DNA from: Hahella ganghwensis DSM 17046
Lineage (GTDB): Bacteria; Pseudomonadota; Gammaproteobacteria; Pseudomonadales; Oleiphilaceae
Length of the DNA stretch: 64,000 nucleotides
Assembly: GCF_000376785.1 (NCBI RefSeq)
Contig: NZ_AQXX01000138.1
Span: 62,001 to 126,000, forward strand
Direction: 5' to 3'
The notes under the pieces were generated by a model that ran no database searches, had not been told where the DNA came from, and was given only the letters and a program-made list of their open reading frames with translations. Shown piece by piece: positions 56,740 to 64,000 of the stretch. The translations under genes and the position numbers were made by a program. Each line of letters begins with the position of its first letter. Within the stretch, counting starts at the first letter, position 1.

Positions 56740-56921
56740 TTCTCGTGAACTAGGGCATTCTCTCATGTAAACGGCCTCTGGTTGATTCCATAACTCTCTA
56801 TGTCGATTCCAGTGGGGATTCGGTGAAAAACAGTTGTTGGAATTTAAACGTGATACCGGTGTTTCTATTGGCCGGAGTGCCCGGTATACTTGCCCAATTT
56901 GATTGAAATTCGGGATAGTTC

Positions 56922-57071
56922 ATGCGAATTCTCGGCATTACCATCGTTGTAGCAGCGTGCCTCGGGTTATTGTCTTGCGGCCAGAAAGGTCCCTTGCAAT
57001 TGCCTCAGGAACTCTGGCAGTGGTCTCCCCCAGAAATGGTCTGGGAGCCCTCTGACAGTATACCCGGGTAG
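56922..57071 (+). CDS. lptM: LptM (YifL) small lipoprotein, LPS-assembly factor
   Basis: A 49-residue lipoprotein missed by length filters. A hydrophobic start, MRILGITIVVAACLGLLSC, ends in the lipobox LLSC, and the mature N-terminus is CGQKGPLQLP, the conserved LptM signature. LptM aids disulfide maturation of the LptD/LptE translocon at the outer membrane. It directly precedes lysA, as in Pseudomonas and E. coli-type loci. A good fit in both sequence and place. Confidence 0.92.
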   Translation: MRILGITIVVAACLGLLSCGQKGPLQLPQELWQWSPPEMVWEPSDSIPG

Positions 57072-57112
57072 TGTCGTCAGTAGTCTGAACGATCTCATTA
57101 CTGAGTCGAGTT

Positions 57113-58381
57113 ATGGATTATTTTAATTACCGGCAGAATCAGCTGTTTGCTGAGGATGTCGCTGTAGAAGACATTGCCAGACAATACGGCACCCCCTGTT
57201 ATATCTATTCGCGAGCAACTCTGGAACGGCACTATCATGCCTACCAGACTGCCCTGCAGGATTACCCTCACCTGATTTGCTATGCGGTTAAAGCCAACTC
57301 CAATCTGGCTGTGCTGAATGTATTGGCGCGACTGGGGGCCGGGTTTGATATCGTATCCCAAGGGGAACTAGAAAGAGTTCTCGCTGCCGGAGGCAATCCG
57401 GATAAAGTTGTATTTTCCGGCGTGGGGAAACAGGCGGGAGAGATACGCCGGGCGCTTGAAGTCGGTGTTCATTGTTTCAATGTTGAATCTGCCACGGAGC
57501 TGGAGAGGGTCGAGCAGGTCGCCGCTGAGTGTGGCAAGAAGGCTACGATCTCACTTCGGGTTAATCCAGATGTGGATGCGCAGACCCACCCCTATATTTC
57601 GACTGGACTGAAAGAAAATAAATTCGGCATTGATATCGATGTTGCCCTGGGGCTGTATCGAGAGGCTGCAAAGTCGCCACATCTGGAAGTCGTAGGAATT
57701 GATTGTCATATCGGCTCTCAGCTCACACAAATCTCCCCTTTCCTTGATGCGCTCGATCGAGTTTTGGCTACTGTACGCCAGTTGGCCGCTGAGGGAATTC
57801 ATTTGCGTCATATCGACCTGGGTGGTGGCCTCGGCGTGACCTATGATAAGGAAACCCCGCCCCATCCGACTGAATACGCTGAAGCCGTGCTGGAGAAAAT
57901 CAAAGAATCCGGCTTGACCCTGGTGCTGGAGCCTGGGCGCTCAATCGCGGCTAATGCCGGTATCATGGTGACACAGGTGGAGTTCATCAAGGATAACGGG
58001 CGCAAGCATTTTGCGATTGTTGATGCGGCAATGAATGACCTGATACGCCCTTCTCTCTATGGTGCCTGGCAGAATATTGTGCCGGTTAAGCCTCGTCAGG
58101 ATGGACTGGAAGCCAGCTTCGATATCGTCGGTCCAGTGTGTGAAACAGGTGACTTTATCGGCAAAGATCGTTTGCTGAATCTGAAAGACGGTGATCTGCT
58201 GGCAGTCAGATCTGCAGGGGCGTACGGGTTTGTCATGAGTTCAAATTACAACTCCAGACCCAGAGTCGCAGAAGTCATGGTAGACGGCAGTGAGTCTCAC
58301 CTGATACGTCGCCGGGAAACTATCCAGGAACTCTATGCCAGCGAATCACTGTTACCTGACCCATCCGCTCAAGCCGGATAA
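57113..58381 (+). CDS. lysA: Diaminopimelate decarboxylase
   Basis: A 422-residue PLP enzyme converting meso-diaminopimelate to lysine. PLP-lysine K60 sits in CYAVKANSN; GLKENKFGID, HIGSQLTQ, DLGGGLGV, EPGRSIAANAG and CETGDFIGKDR are also present. Complete. Ten nucleotides before dapF, so one operon uses and makes meso-diaminopimelate. Start ATG at 57113 is 42 nt after lptM. Confidence 0.97.
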   Translation: MDYFNYRQNQLFAEDVAVEDIARQYGTPCYIYSRATLERHYHAYQTALQDYPHLICYAVKANSNLAVLNVLARLGAGFDIVSQGELERVLAAGGNPDKVVFSGVGKQAGEIRRALEVGVHCFNVESATELERVEQVAAECGKKATISLRVNPDVDAQTHPYISTGLKENKFGIDIDVALGLYREAAKSPHLEVVGIDCHIGSQLTQISPFLDALDRVLATVRQLAAEGIHLRHIDLGGGLGVTYDKETPPHPTEYAEAVLEKIKESGLTLVLEPGRSIAANAGIMVTQVEFIKDNGRKHFAIVDAAMNDLIRPSLYGAWQNIVPVKPRQDGLEASFDIVGPVCETGDFIGKDRLLNLKDGDLLAVRSAGAYGFVMSSNYNSRPRVAEVMVDGSESHLIRRRETIQELYASESLLPDPSAQAG

Positions 58382-58391
58382 GTAGGCAAAG

Positions 58392-59222
58392 ATGCTGGTA
58401 AAGTTCACCAAAATGCATGGACTGGGCAACGATTTCATGGTCGTTGACATGATTTCTCAGCATGCCCATTTTCGACCCGACCAGGTTCGGAAACTGGCCG
58501 ATCGTAATTTCGGCATTGGTTTTGACCAACTGCTGCTGGTGGAACCTCCTGGTCGTCCGGATGTTGATTTTCGATATCGGATCTTCAACGCTGATGGTTC
58601 TGAAGTAGAGCAATGTGGCAATGGTGCCCGATGTTTTGCGAAGTTTGTTCGGGATAACCGCCTTACTAACAAGAAGAATGTCCGGGTTGAGACTAAAAAC
58701 GGCATCATTGAGTTAGTCGTCAATAAAGATGGAACTGTCACGGTGGATATGGGGGTGCCGCGTCTGGAACCTTCTCAGGTTCCGATTAATTTCCCTGAGC
58801 GTCAACTGCTGTATCCGTTACAGGTGGGCGAGAAAACCTATGAACTGGCTGCGGTTTCCATGGGGAATCCGCATGGTGTATTGCAGGTTGAAGACATTAA
58901 CCGGGCTCCGGTTCATAAACTTGGACGGGCTCTGGAAAGTCATGAATTGTTCCCTGAAAAGGCCAATATCGGTTTTTTGCAGGTGGTTCACCGACGCTTT
59001 GCTAAGCTTAGAGTATTCGAACGCGGCGCGGGAGAAACACTAGCCTGTGGAACTGGTGCCTGTGCTGCTATGGTGGCTGGGTATTTGCAGGATTTGCTGG
59101 ACGAAAAAGTGGAAATTAAACTGCCCGGTGGTAATCTGAAGATCAGTTGGGCGGGAGAAGGACATTCTGTCATGATGACCGGGCCAGCGACCCGTGTGTT
59201 TGAAGGCCAGGTTCGGATTTAA
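58392..59222 (+). CDS. dapF: Diaminopimelate epimerase
   Basis: A 276-residue cofactor-free racemase turning LL- into meso-diaminopimelate for lysine and peptidoglycan. The two catalytic cysteines are C75 (QCGNGARCF) and C219 (ACGTGACA); [15 protein letters not shown] starts it. Full length for the family (about 274-280). Between lysA and the DUF484 gene in the conserved lptM-lysA-dapF-DUF484-xerC unit. Confidence 0.97.
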   Translation: MLVKFTKMHGLGNDFMVVDMISQHAHFRPDQVRKLADRNFGIGFDQLLLVEPPGRPDVDFRYRIFNADGSEVEQCGNGARCFAKFVRDNRLTNKKNVRVETKNGIIELVVNKDGTVTVDMGVPRLEPSQVPINFPERQLLYPLQVGEKTYELAAVSMGNPHGVLQVEDINRAPVHKLGRALESHELFPEKANIGFLQVVHRRFAKLRVFERGAGETLACGTGACAAMVAGYLQDLLDEKVEIKLPGGNLKISWAGEGHSVMMTGPATRVFEGQVRI

Positions 59223-59314
59223 TTGTTCCCCGGGGGGCTTTTCCCAAGGGAAACACACAATGACAACAACAGTGTGCAGGCGGGGTACTCCCCGGCGGAC
59301 AAAGTGGAGTATGA
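59223..59314 (+). other. dapF-DUF484 spacer with GC-rich hairpins
   Basis: 92 nt. CGGGG-TACT-CCCCG is a short stem with tetraloop, and TTCCC/GGGAA arms lie near CCCCGGGG. No T-tract follows; probably mRNA stabilisation inside the operon. Confidence 0.35.
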
Positions 59315-60034
59315 ATGAACAATCAGGCAAAACGCCCCAATGATCAGGGGGAGCTGACGGCGGAAGAAGTGGTCGCCTATTTGCGCGCTCATCCGGATTT
59401 TTTTGTGGAGCATGAATATCTGCTTGGTGAAATCAAGCTACCCCACAGATCCGGAAGTGCGATATCTCTGGTTGAGCGTCAGGTGACGTTATTCCGCGAG
59501 CAGCGGGATAAGTATGAAAAACAGTTGTATGATTTGATCGAAACCGCTCGACATAACGACCGATTCTTTGACAAAAGCAAACGTCTTCTGATGAATCTGC
59601 TGGAAGCACAGTCGCTGGATGAAATGGTGATTGTCCTGGAGGACAGCTTCCTGACCGATTTCAATGTAGATTTCTGCAGTCTTATTCTGTTTGGAAACAA
59701 GGAGCGTTTTCCGGTCAGCAATATAGTAATGCAGGACCTGGCATCCAGTCAGGAAGTGTTGGGAGATCTCCTTGATGGTGGACGGGCACACTGTGGTCGT
59801 TTGTCTGATGACAAAAAGTCGATGCTGTTTGGTGGTGATGCCAAGGATGTGGCGTCAGCTGCTGTGATACCTCTGCAATACGGGGAAACTCTAGGGGTTC
59901 TGAGTATCGGCAGCCGCAAAGCGGATTATTTCCAGAGCAGTATGGGATCTCTGTTTTTATCTTATATCAGTGATTCCCTGAGCCGGATGTTGCCTCCTTT
60001 ATTGGCAAAGGAAGGGACTGCCGGGGCGTCCTGA
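59315..60034 (+). CDS. DUF484 (GAF-like) protein
   Basis: A 239-residue cytosolic protein. N-terminal VVAYLRAHPDFFVEHEYLL and the following LPHRSGSAISLVERQ are the DUF484 hallmark; the C-terminal part (about 85-230) is a GAF-like fold (VIPLQYGETLGVLSIGS). Function unknown; it is nearly always between dapF and xerC. 25 nt before xerC. Confidence 0.92.
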   Translation: MNNQAKRPNDQGELTAEEVVAYLRAHPDFFVEHEYLLGEIKLPHRSGSAISLVERQVTLFREQRDKYEKQLYDLIETARHNDRFFDKSKRLLMNLLEAQSLDEMVIVLEDSFLTDFNVDFCSLILFGNKERFPVSNIVMQDLASSQEVLGDLLDGGRAHCGRLSDDKKSMLFGGDAKDVASAAVIPLQYGETLGVLSIGSRKADYFQSSMGSLFLSYISDSLSRMLPPLLAKEGTAGAS

Positions 60035-60059
60035 ACTGATATACCCGACTGAGAGGTGA

Positions 60060-60995
60060 ATGATGCTGGAGCAGATTGAAGCCTTTATTGATCACCTCCG
60101 TCATGAACGCCGCTATTCCCCTCATACTGCCAGCAGTTACCTTAGGGATCTGAAGAGACTGCATGGATATGCTGAGTCAATAACGGTCAATCAATGGTCA
60201 CAGTTGCAGCTGGCAGACGTTCGCCAGGCCATGACGCTGTTCCATCGCCAGGGCCTGTCCAGTAAATCACTACAGCGGTGGCTGTCTGCCGTCCGACGCT
60301 TTTACGACTTTTTGATCCGTGAAAACCTTGCGGAGCATAACCCCGCCAATGGCATATCTGCACCTAAAGCTCCCAAAAAACTCCCGATGACTCTGGATGT
60401 TGACCTGGCAAAACAGCTTCTGGACCAGGAGCCTGAGGACGATCTGGATATCAGAGATACCGCCATGGCTGAAATGTTCTATTCTTCAGGGGTCCGCCTG
60501 GCGGAACTGGCGGGTTTGAATGTTGTTGACCTGGATATGGAAGACGGGGTCGCCCGAGTGATGGGGAAGGGGCAAAAAGAGCGTATAGTGCCAGTGGGAA
60601 AGGCTGCCAGAGAGGCGTTGACCGCTTGGCTTCAGCTTCGAAAAACACTGGTAAAAACAGAAGAAACAGCCGTGTTTGTAAGCCAAACCGGAAAGCGGTT
60701 GAGTCACCGGAGCATTCAATTGAGATTGAAGCAATGGGCTCAGATCAGGGGGTACTACGGACGTCTGCACCCTCACCTGTTCAGGCATTCCTTTGCCAGT
60801 CATATGCTGGAATCCAGTGGAGACCTGAGAGCCGTGCAGGAGATGTTGGGGCACGCGGATATTGCCACCACACAGATCTATACTCATCTGAATTTTCAGC
60901 ACCTTGCCCAGGTCTATGATCGTGCTCACCCACGCGCCAGGAGAAAGCCTGCCGGCAGCAAATCAAGTCGGAAGCATGAGTCTCAGGATGAGTAA
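60060..60995 (+). CDS. xerC: Tyrosine recombinase XerC
   Basis: A 311-residue site-specific recombinase that resolves chromosome dimers at dif with XerD. An N-terminal SAM-like core-binding domain (about 1-90, SPHTASSYLRDLKRL) is followed by the catalytic domain: R in SSGVRLAEL, K in GKGQKERIV, HxxR in HLFRHSFASH, H in LGHADIATTQ and the nucleophile Y in IYTHLNF. Genome context identifies XerC rather than XerD. Overlaps nothing; 68 nt before the GGDEF gene. Confidence 0.95.
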   Translation: MMLEQIEAFIDHLRHERRYSPHTASSYLRDLKRLHGYAESITVNQWSQLQLADVRQAMTLFHRQGLSSKSLQRWLSAVRRFYDFLIRENLAEHNPANGISAPKAPKKLPMTLDVDLAKQLLDQEPEDDLDIRDTAMAEMFYSSGVRLAELAGLNVVDLDMEDGVARVMGKGQKERIVPVGKAAREALTAWLQLRKTLVKTEETAVFVSQTGKRLSHRSIQLRLKQWAQIRGYYGRLHPHLFRHSFASHMLESSGDLRAVQEMLGHADIATTQIYTHLNFQHLAQVYDRAHPRARRKPAGSKSSRKHESQDE

Positions 60996-61063
60996 TGATG
61001 AATGCTTAACAGAAAATCATTCGATCCATTATCATAAAAAAATTGAGGACATACCCTCGCCTT

Positions 61064-62797
61064 ATGACTTCTGAAAGTGAGCGTTGGAAAAATAAATACT
61101 TTGATAAACTGGAAGAATTAGAGCACCAGGAAGCAGACTTCAAGGAGCAGATACATGTCCTTGAGCGCCTGCTGATCAGGGTGAGTCTCGCTGCCCAGGG
61201 AATGGATCCCAAGATGGATTCAGACCTGAATAAGTTGCGAGCCATTCTGAGGCAGGAACAATTACCCACCGGCGAGCTTAATCGCGTTCTGGAGAATATT
61301 GAGGCGTCTGTTTTGACGCTGGATAAGAGCCGTGCTGCAACTGCGGAGGGGATGCTGCAGGCGTTTTCCAGCCTGGTTGATCAATTGCTGGAGTTGGATC
61401 TTCCCCGTAACCAGAAGAAAACGCTGAAGCGGTACGGTAAGCAATTGAACGGTAAAATGGGTGATCTTCGTGAATATCCACAGCTTCTGTCTGAATATGC
61501 CAAACATCTTGGTGATGCTCTCAACGCCGTAATAGGCAATCGTCCGGCGGCGCCCTCGGGTGGTTTTTTCGGAAGATTTTTTGCTAGCCAGGATGATGCT
61601 TCGCCCGAATCAGAGGAAGCGCTGTCGGGCAAAGGCAGTGGGATGAAACCTGGTGCTGAGGACAGTGATGAGGTTGAAGATGAACCCTATACGCTAGAAC
61701 TTGCCACCACGGGCCCCAAGGCGATTCAGGACCAGCCGTTTGAACCTGGATTCTCGGCGATAGCCGATCATGTAAGTGCAACACTGAGCAACCTTGTGGA
61801 GCACTTGCGACTACCCGAATCCATGCAGGCAGATTCGCAGAAGGTTCAGCAGAGAATTGCTGAAAGTCTGAACTGGTACGAGTTGGTGCCGACTCTGGAC
61901 GATATCGCCAATTTGGTCATTGCTGCGTTTGGTCGCGGGCAGCAGGAATTTGAAGCCTTCTTGAAATCTCTGGATGATCGGCTGATCAGTATTCAAAGCT
62001 TTCTTTCGCATAGTGAAAGTAGCAGCTCAGCTTCCAAAGCAAACAATACTGAACTGCAGGATGCAGTGCGCAGATACGTTCGCCATATGCAGGAATCAAT
62101 CAAAGAGGCTGAAAATGTTGACCAGTTGAAAGTCTCGGTCAATACGAATCTGGACTCGATCCTGGTGTCTCTATCTCAATTTATGGCGAAAGAGAGCGAA
62201 CGGGATGCTGGAATGAGTGCTGAACTGGAAGAGCTACAGCGCCGGCTGATGCAGTTGGAATCCGAGTCCCGTGTCATGCAGGAGCAACTGGCTGAAGAGC
62301 AGCAGAGAGCTGTCACAGATGTGCTGACGGGGCTTCCTAACCGTATGGCATACGAACAGCGTGCGCAACAGGAATTTGAACGTTGGCGCCGTTACCGGAA
62401 TCCGCTGACTATGGTTATCGTGGATATCGACAAATTTAAAGGAATTAACGACAAATACGGACATCTTGCTGGAGATAAAGTGATTCAGCTTATCGCGAAA
62501 GAAGTCGCCAGAAGAATTCGCAAAACGGATTTTATTGCGCGATATGGTGGCGAGGAGTTTGTGATTTTGTTACCTGAAACGGATGTTGATACCACCGTGA
62601 CAGTCATGGATAAAACGCGGGTGATGGTATCCCGCTTACCTTTTCATTTCCGAAATAAGAAAGTTCAGGTTACTATTTCAATCGGCATTTGTGGTTTTTC
62701 CGGGAATGCCAACCTGAATGGTGTGTTTGAAATGGCCGATAAAGCGCTTTATCGGGCGAAAATGAATGGACGCAATCGAGTGGAAAAAGCTGAATAA
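61064..62797 (+). CDS. GGDEF diguanylate cyclase
   Basis: About 577 residues making cyclic di-GMP. The active site is GGEEF at 495-499, and an RxxD inhibitory site (RKTD, 486-489) lies 5 residues before it; LTGLPNRMAYEQR begins the domain. The N-terminal 400 residues have no membrane segment and are mostly helical, with EELEHQEADFKEQ and a long coiled coil (about 360-410), a plan seen in pseudomonad cytosolic cyclases. Start: ATG at 61064 over the TTG at 61043. Confidence 0.92.
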   Translation: MTSESERWKNKYFDKLEELEHQEADFKEQIHVLERLLIRVSLAAQGMDPKMDSDLNKLRAILRQEQLPTGELNRVLENIEASVLTLDKSRAATAEGMLQAFSSLVDQLLELDLPRNQKKTLKRYGKQLNGKMGDLREYPQLLSEYAKHLGDALNAVIGNRPAAPSGGFFGRFFASQDDASPESEEALSGKGSGMKPGAEDSDEVEDEPYTLELATTGPKAIQDQPFEPGFSAIADHVSATLSNLVEHLRLPESMQADSQKVQQRIAESLNWYELVPTLDDIANLVIAAFGRGQQEFEAFLKSLDDRLISIQSFLSHSESSSSASKANNTELQDAVRRYVRHMQESIKEAENVDQLKVSVNTNLDSILVSLSQFMAKESERDAGMSAELEELQRRLMQLESESRVMQEQLAEEQQRAVTDVLTGLPNRMAYEQRAQQEFERWRRYRNPLTMVIVDIDKFKGINDKYGHLAGDKVIQLIAKEVARRIRKTDFIARYGGEEFVILLPETDVDTTVTVMDKTRVMVSRLPFHFRNKKVQVTISIGICGFSGNANLNGVFEMADKALYRAKMNGRNRVEKAE

Positions 62798-63105
62798 AGC
62801 GCTGAGCGACGCGGTTTCAGTGGGCTATAACAGATTGATACAGTTGAGAAACCCAAATGGACTAGTCCTTGTGGACTAGTAAAAATGATATAACTAGGTC
62901 ATTTGACGGGTTGCATATTGGCGCTTGATTTTGAAAAATGTTTAATTTTGCATCAGTCGTTGCGCTGACTGAGTGTGACCCACCGACCGACACCTAGGCA
63001 ACTCACTGTAGCTCGCAAGAATGCAGTTCTGCAGAGCGGAATATAGTTTTCCGGTCGTCAGGTTGCATACTTGAGACCTCAAACTGGGATGGATTGCGAA
63101 TTACC
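62798..63105. other. Regulatory spacer before the LuxR-type regulator
   Basis: 308 nt without a gene. ACTAGTCC-TTGT-GGACTAGT is a perfect 8-bp hairpin (62862-62881) followed by AAAAATG; TATAAC is near 62890. CAGTC/GACTG arms occur at about 62955-62975. Probably holds the promoter of the next gene; none is assigned with confidence. Confidence 0.45.
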
Positions 63106-63729
63106 ATGAGCACGAAGTTTATTATCACGGATGACCACGGCATTTTCCGAAGTGGCTTGAAAATGATCATCGAAGGGATGTATGCCGATGCGGAAGTCTA
63201 TGAAGCAGCCTCCGGGGCGGAAGTCAGGCAAATGCTTGATCGCCTGGGCCCAGTAGATCTGGTGCTGTTGGATCTGAGTCTACCTGATAGTCAGGGACTG
63301 GAACTGCTTAATCGTCTTAAACAAACCTATTGTTCCACGCCTTTTGCGGTAATATCCGCCAGCGAGGAAAGCCATTTAATTCAGGAGGCAATCAAACTCG
63401 GGGCATTGGGATATGTGCCGAAATCATCGTCCAATGCGGTGATATCCAGTGCCATTCAGTTGATGATGTCGGGCGGTATCTACGTCCCGCATGAGTTGCT
63501 GAGTGGTCGCCAGAACGATCGTCCCATCAATGAAGATATCAGCCTGACACCACGTCAACTGGAGGTTCTGAGTCTTCTGGCGGAGGGAATGTCGAACAAG
63601 CAGATAGGCGTTCACCTGAGCATCGCTCCGGGAACCATTAAAGCGCATATTGCTGCTATTTTCAGAGAGTTGAGTGCTGCCAACCGTACTCAGGCTGTGC
63701 ACCGCGCGCGCGAGTTGAAGCTGCTCTAG
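63106..63729 (+). CDS. NarL/LuxR-family response regulator
   Basis: About 207 residues. The receiver (1-115) has D9-D10, phospho-acceptor D56 in LVLLDLSLPDSQG, and K in VPKSSS. A LuxR-type helix-turn-helix follows (about 140-207: LTPRQLEVLSLLAEGMSNKQIG, IAPGTIKAHIAAIFRELSA). No kinase gene is adjacent in view. Start ATG at 63106 rather than the TTG at 63094. Its stop overlaps the stop of a convergent gene by 3 nt (CTAG). Confidence 0.9.
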   Translation: MSTKFIITDDHGIFRSGLKMIIEGMYADAEVYEAASGAEVRQMLDRLGPVDLVLLDLSLPDSQGLELLNRLKQTYCSTPFAVISASEESHLIQEAIKLGALGYVPKSSSNAVISSAIQLMMSGGIYVPHELLSGRQNDRPINEDISLTPRQLEVLSLLAEGMSNKQIGVHLSIAPGTIKAHIAAIFRELSAANRTQAVHRARELKLL

Positions 63730-64000
63730 CGATCGGAGCCAGATATATCGCCAGCCAATTCCGGTAGAGGAGTATCTGGCGATGTTTTGTAACGGCTGTC
63801 GGGACACTCATTGAATATACGGCTGTTACAGGTGGCGCATATTGACGGCTGTAATTTGGGGACCAGCTGCTTTATGGCAATGCCTTTTCCGGGGTAGATA
63901 TTCTCATTACCCACCAATGCCAAAAGCCCAAATTGTCTGAATCTTTCCAGCTGCCAGACATACCGAATCACCAAGTGTACCTGCTTGCCTTCTTTTTGTT
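63726..64000 (-). CDS. 3' end of an unrecognised gene (cut by window)
   Basis: The frame is open from the window edge to a stop at 63726, giving at least 91 residues. It contains a CATCNSRIFNEC cluster of three cysteines, possibly a metal site or disulfides, and a polar C-terminus (ELAGDISGSDR). Upstream residues (HLVIRYVWQLERFRQFGLLALVG) are partly hydrophobic. The beginning lies outside; family not recognised. Confidence 0.5.
   Translation of the reverse strand, partial: QKEGKQVHLVIRYVWQLERFRQFGLLALVGNENIYPGKGIAIKQLVPKLQPSICATCNSRIFNECPDSRYKTSPDTPLPELAGDISGSDR

Noticed and set aside
1-64000. tRNA, rRNA, insertion sequences and CRISPR arrays
   Set aside because: Intergenic regions were read for T-loop-like GGTTCGAATCC, rRNA segments, transposase motifs and regular short repeats; none were found, though a tRNA search program would be more sensitive.

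Overview
The window is a chromosomal segment of a gammaproteobacterium, most likely a marine or halotolerant member of the Pseudomonadales/Oceanospirillales group. The main reason is the block from about 34 to 61 kb, whose order (ppx, trxA-rho-ubiD, hemY-hemX-hemD-hemC-algR-algZ, argH, class I cyaA, lptM-lysA-dapF-DUF484-xerC) is the Pseudomonas-type order as I recall it. A glucosylglycerate (compatible solute) operon fits a saline or nitrogen-poor habitat. No rRNA, tRNA, CRISPR array, insertion sequence or prophage was recognised. All assignments come from reading the sequence; no database search was run.

Layout. 1-7.1 kb: recB (cut by the window edge), recC and an NAD-dependent sugar-nucleotide-type reductase, all on the minus strand with recC/recB stop-start overlap. 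7.3-10.1 kb: an EamA transporter, a DUF6635-like membrane protein and a SAM methyltransferase. 10.1-19.5 kb is an accessory, surface-oriented region: a gene-free stretch with stacked hairpins and a micro-ORF, a 1481-residue RHS protein without the usual C-terminal junction, a DM13 lipoprotein-like protein, an 808-residue choice-of-anchor-L protein whose metallopeptidase site has lost every zinc ligand, and a small beta-barrel protein translationally coupled to it. 19.6-24.5 kb: a four-gene operon (glycerate kinase, GpgP-like phosphatase, GpgS synthase, GH13 phosphorylase) that makes, and can break down, glucosylglycerate.

24.6-27.2 kb is an AT-richer accessory patch: two small orphan genes and a wHTH/nucleotidyltransferase pair that looks like an AbiEii-type toxin-antitoxin or phage-defence module with its own operator palindrome. 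27.3-34 kb: a cold-shock gene with long leader, a Spy-like protein, a lipoprotein fusing a SurA-like segment, a one-cysteine DsbA-like domain and a GspC-like PDZ domain, an SGNH hydrolase, GAPDH, an FKBP isomerase, a DUF4124 protein and a TIGR02444 protein.

34-61 kb is conserved core: ABC-F ATPase, ppx, trxA, rho with a structured leader, ubiD, a 2Fe-2S flavin reductase, heme genes under an AlgZ/AlgR-type two-component system, argH, a methyltransferase, a hybrid kinase paired with a secreted SUOX-fold protein, cyaA, and the lptM-lysA-dapF-DUF484-xerC operon. 61-64 kb: a GGDEF diguanylate cyclase, a NarL/LuxR response regulator and the 3' end of an unrecognised gene. A 55-58 bp palindromic element with a shared 13-nt core occurs twice, 26 kb apart.
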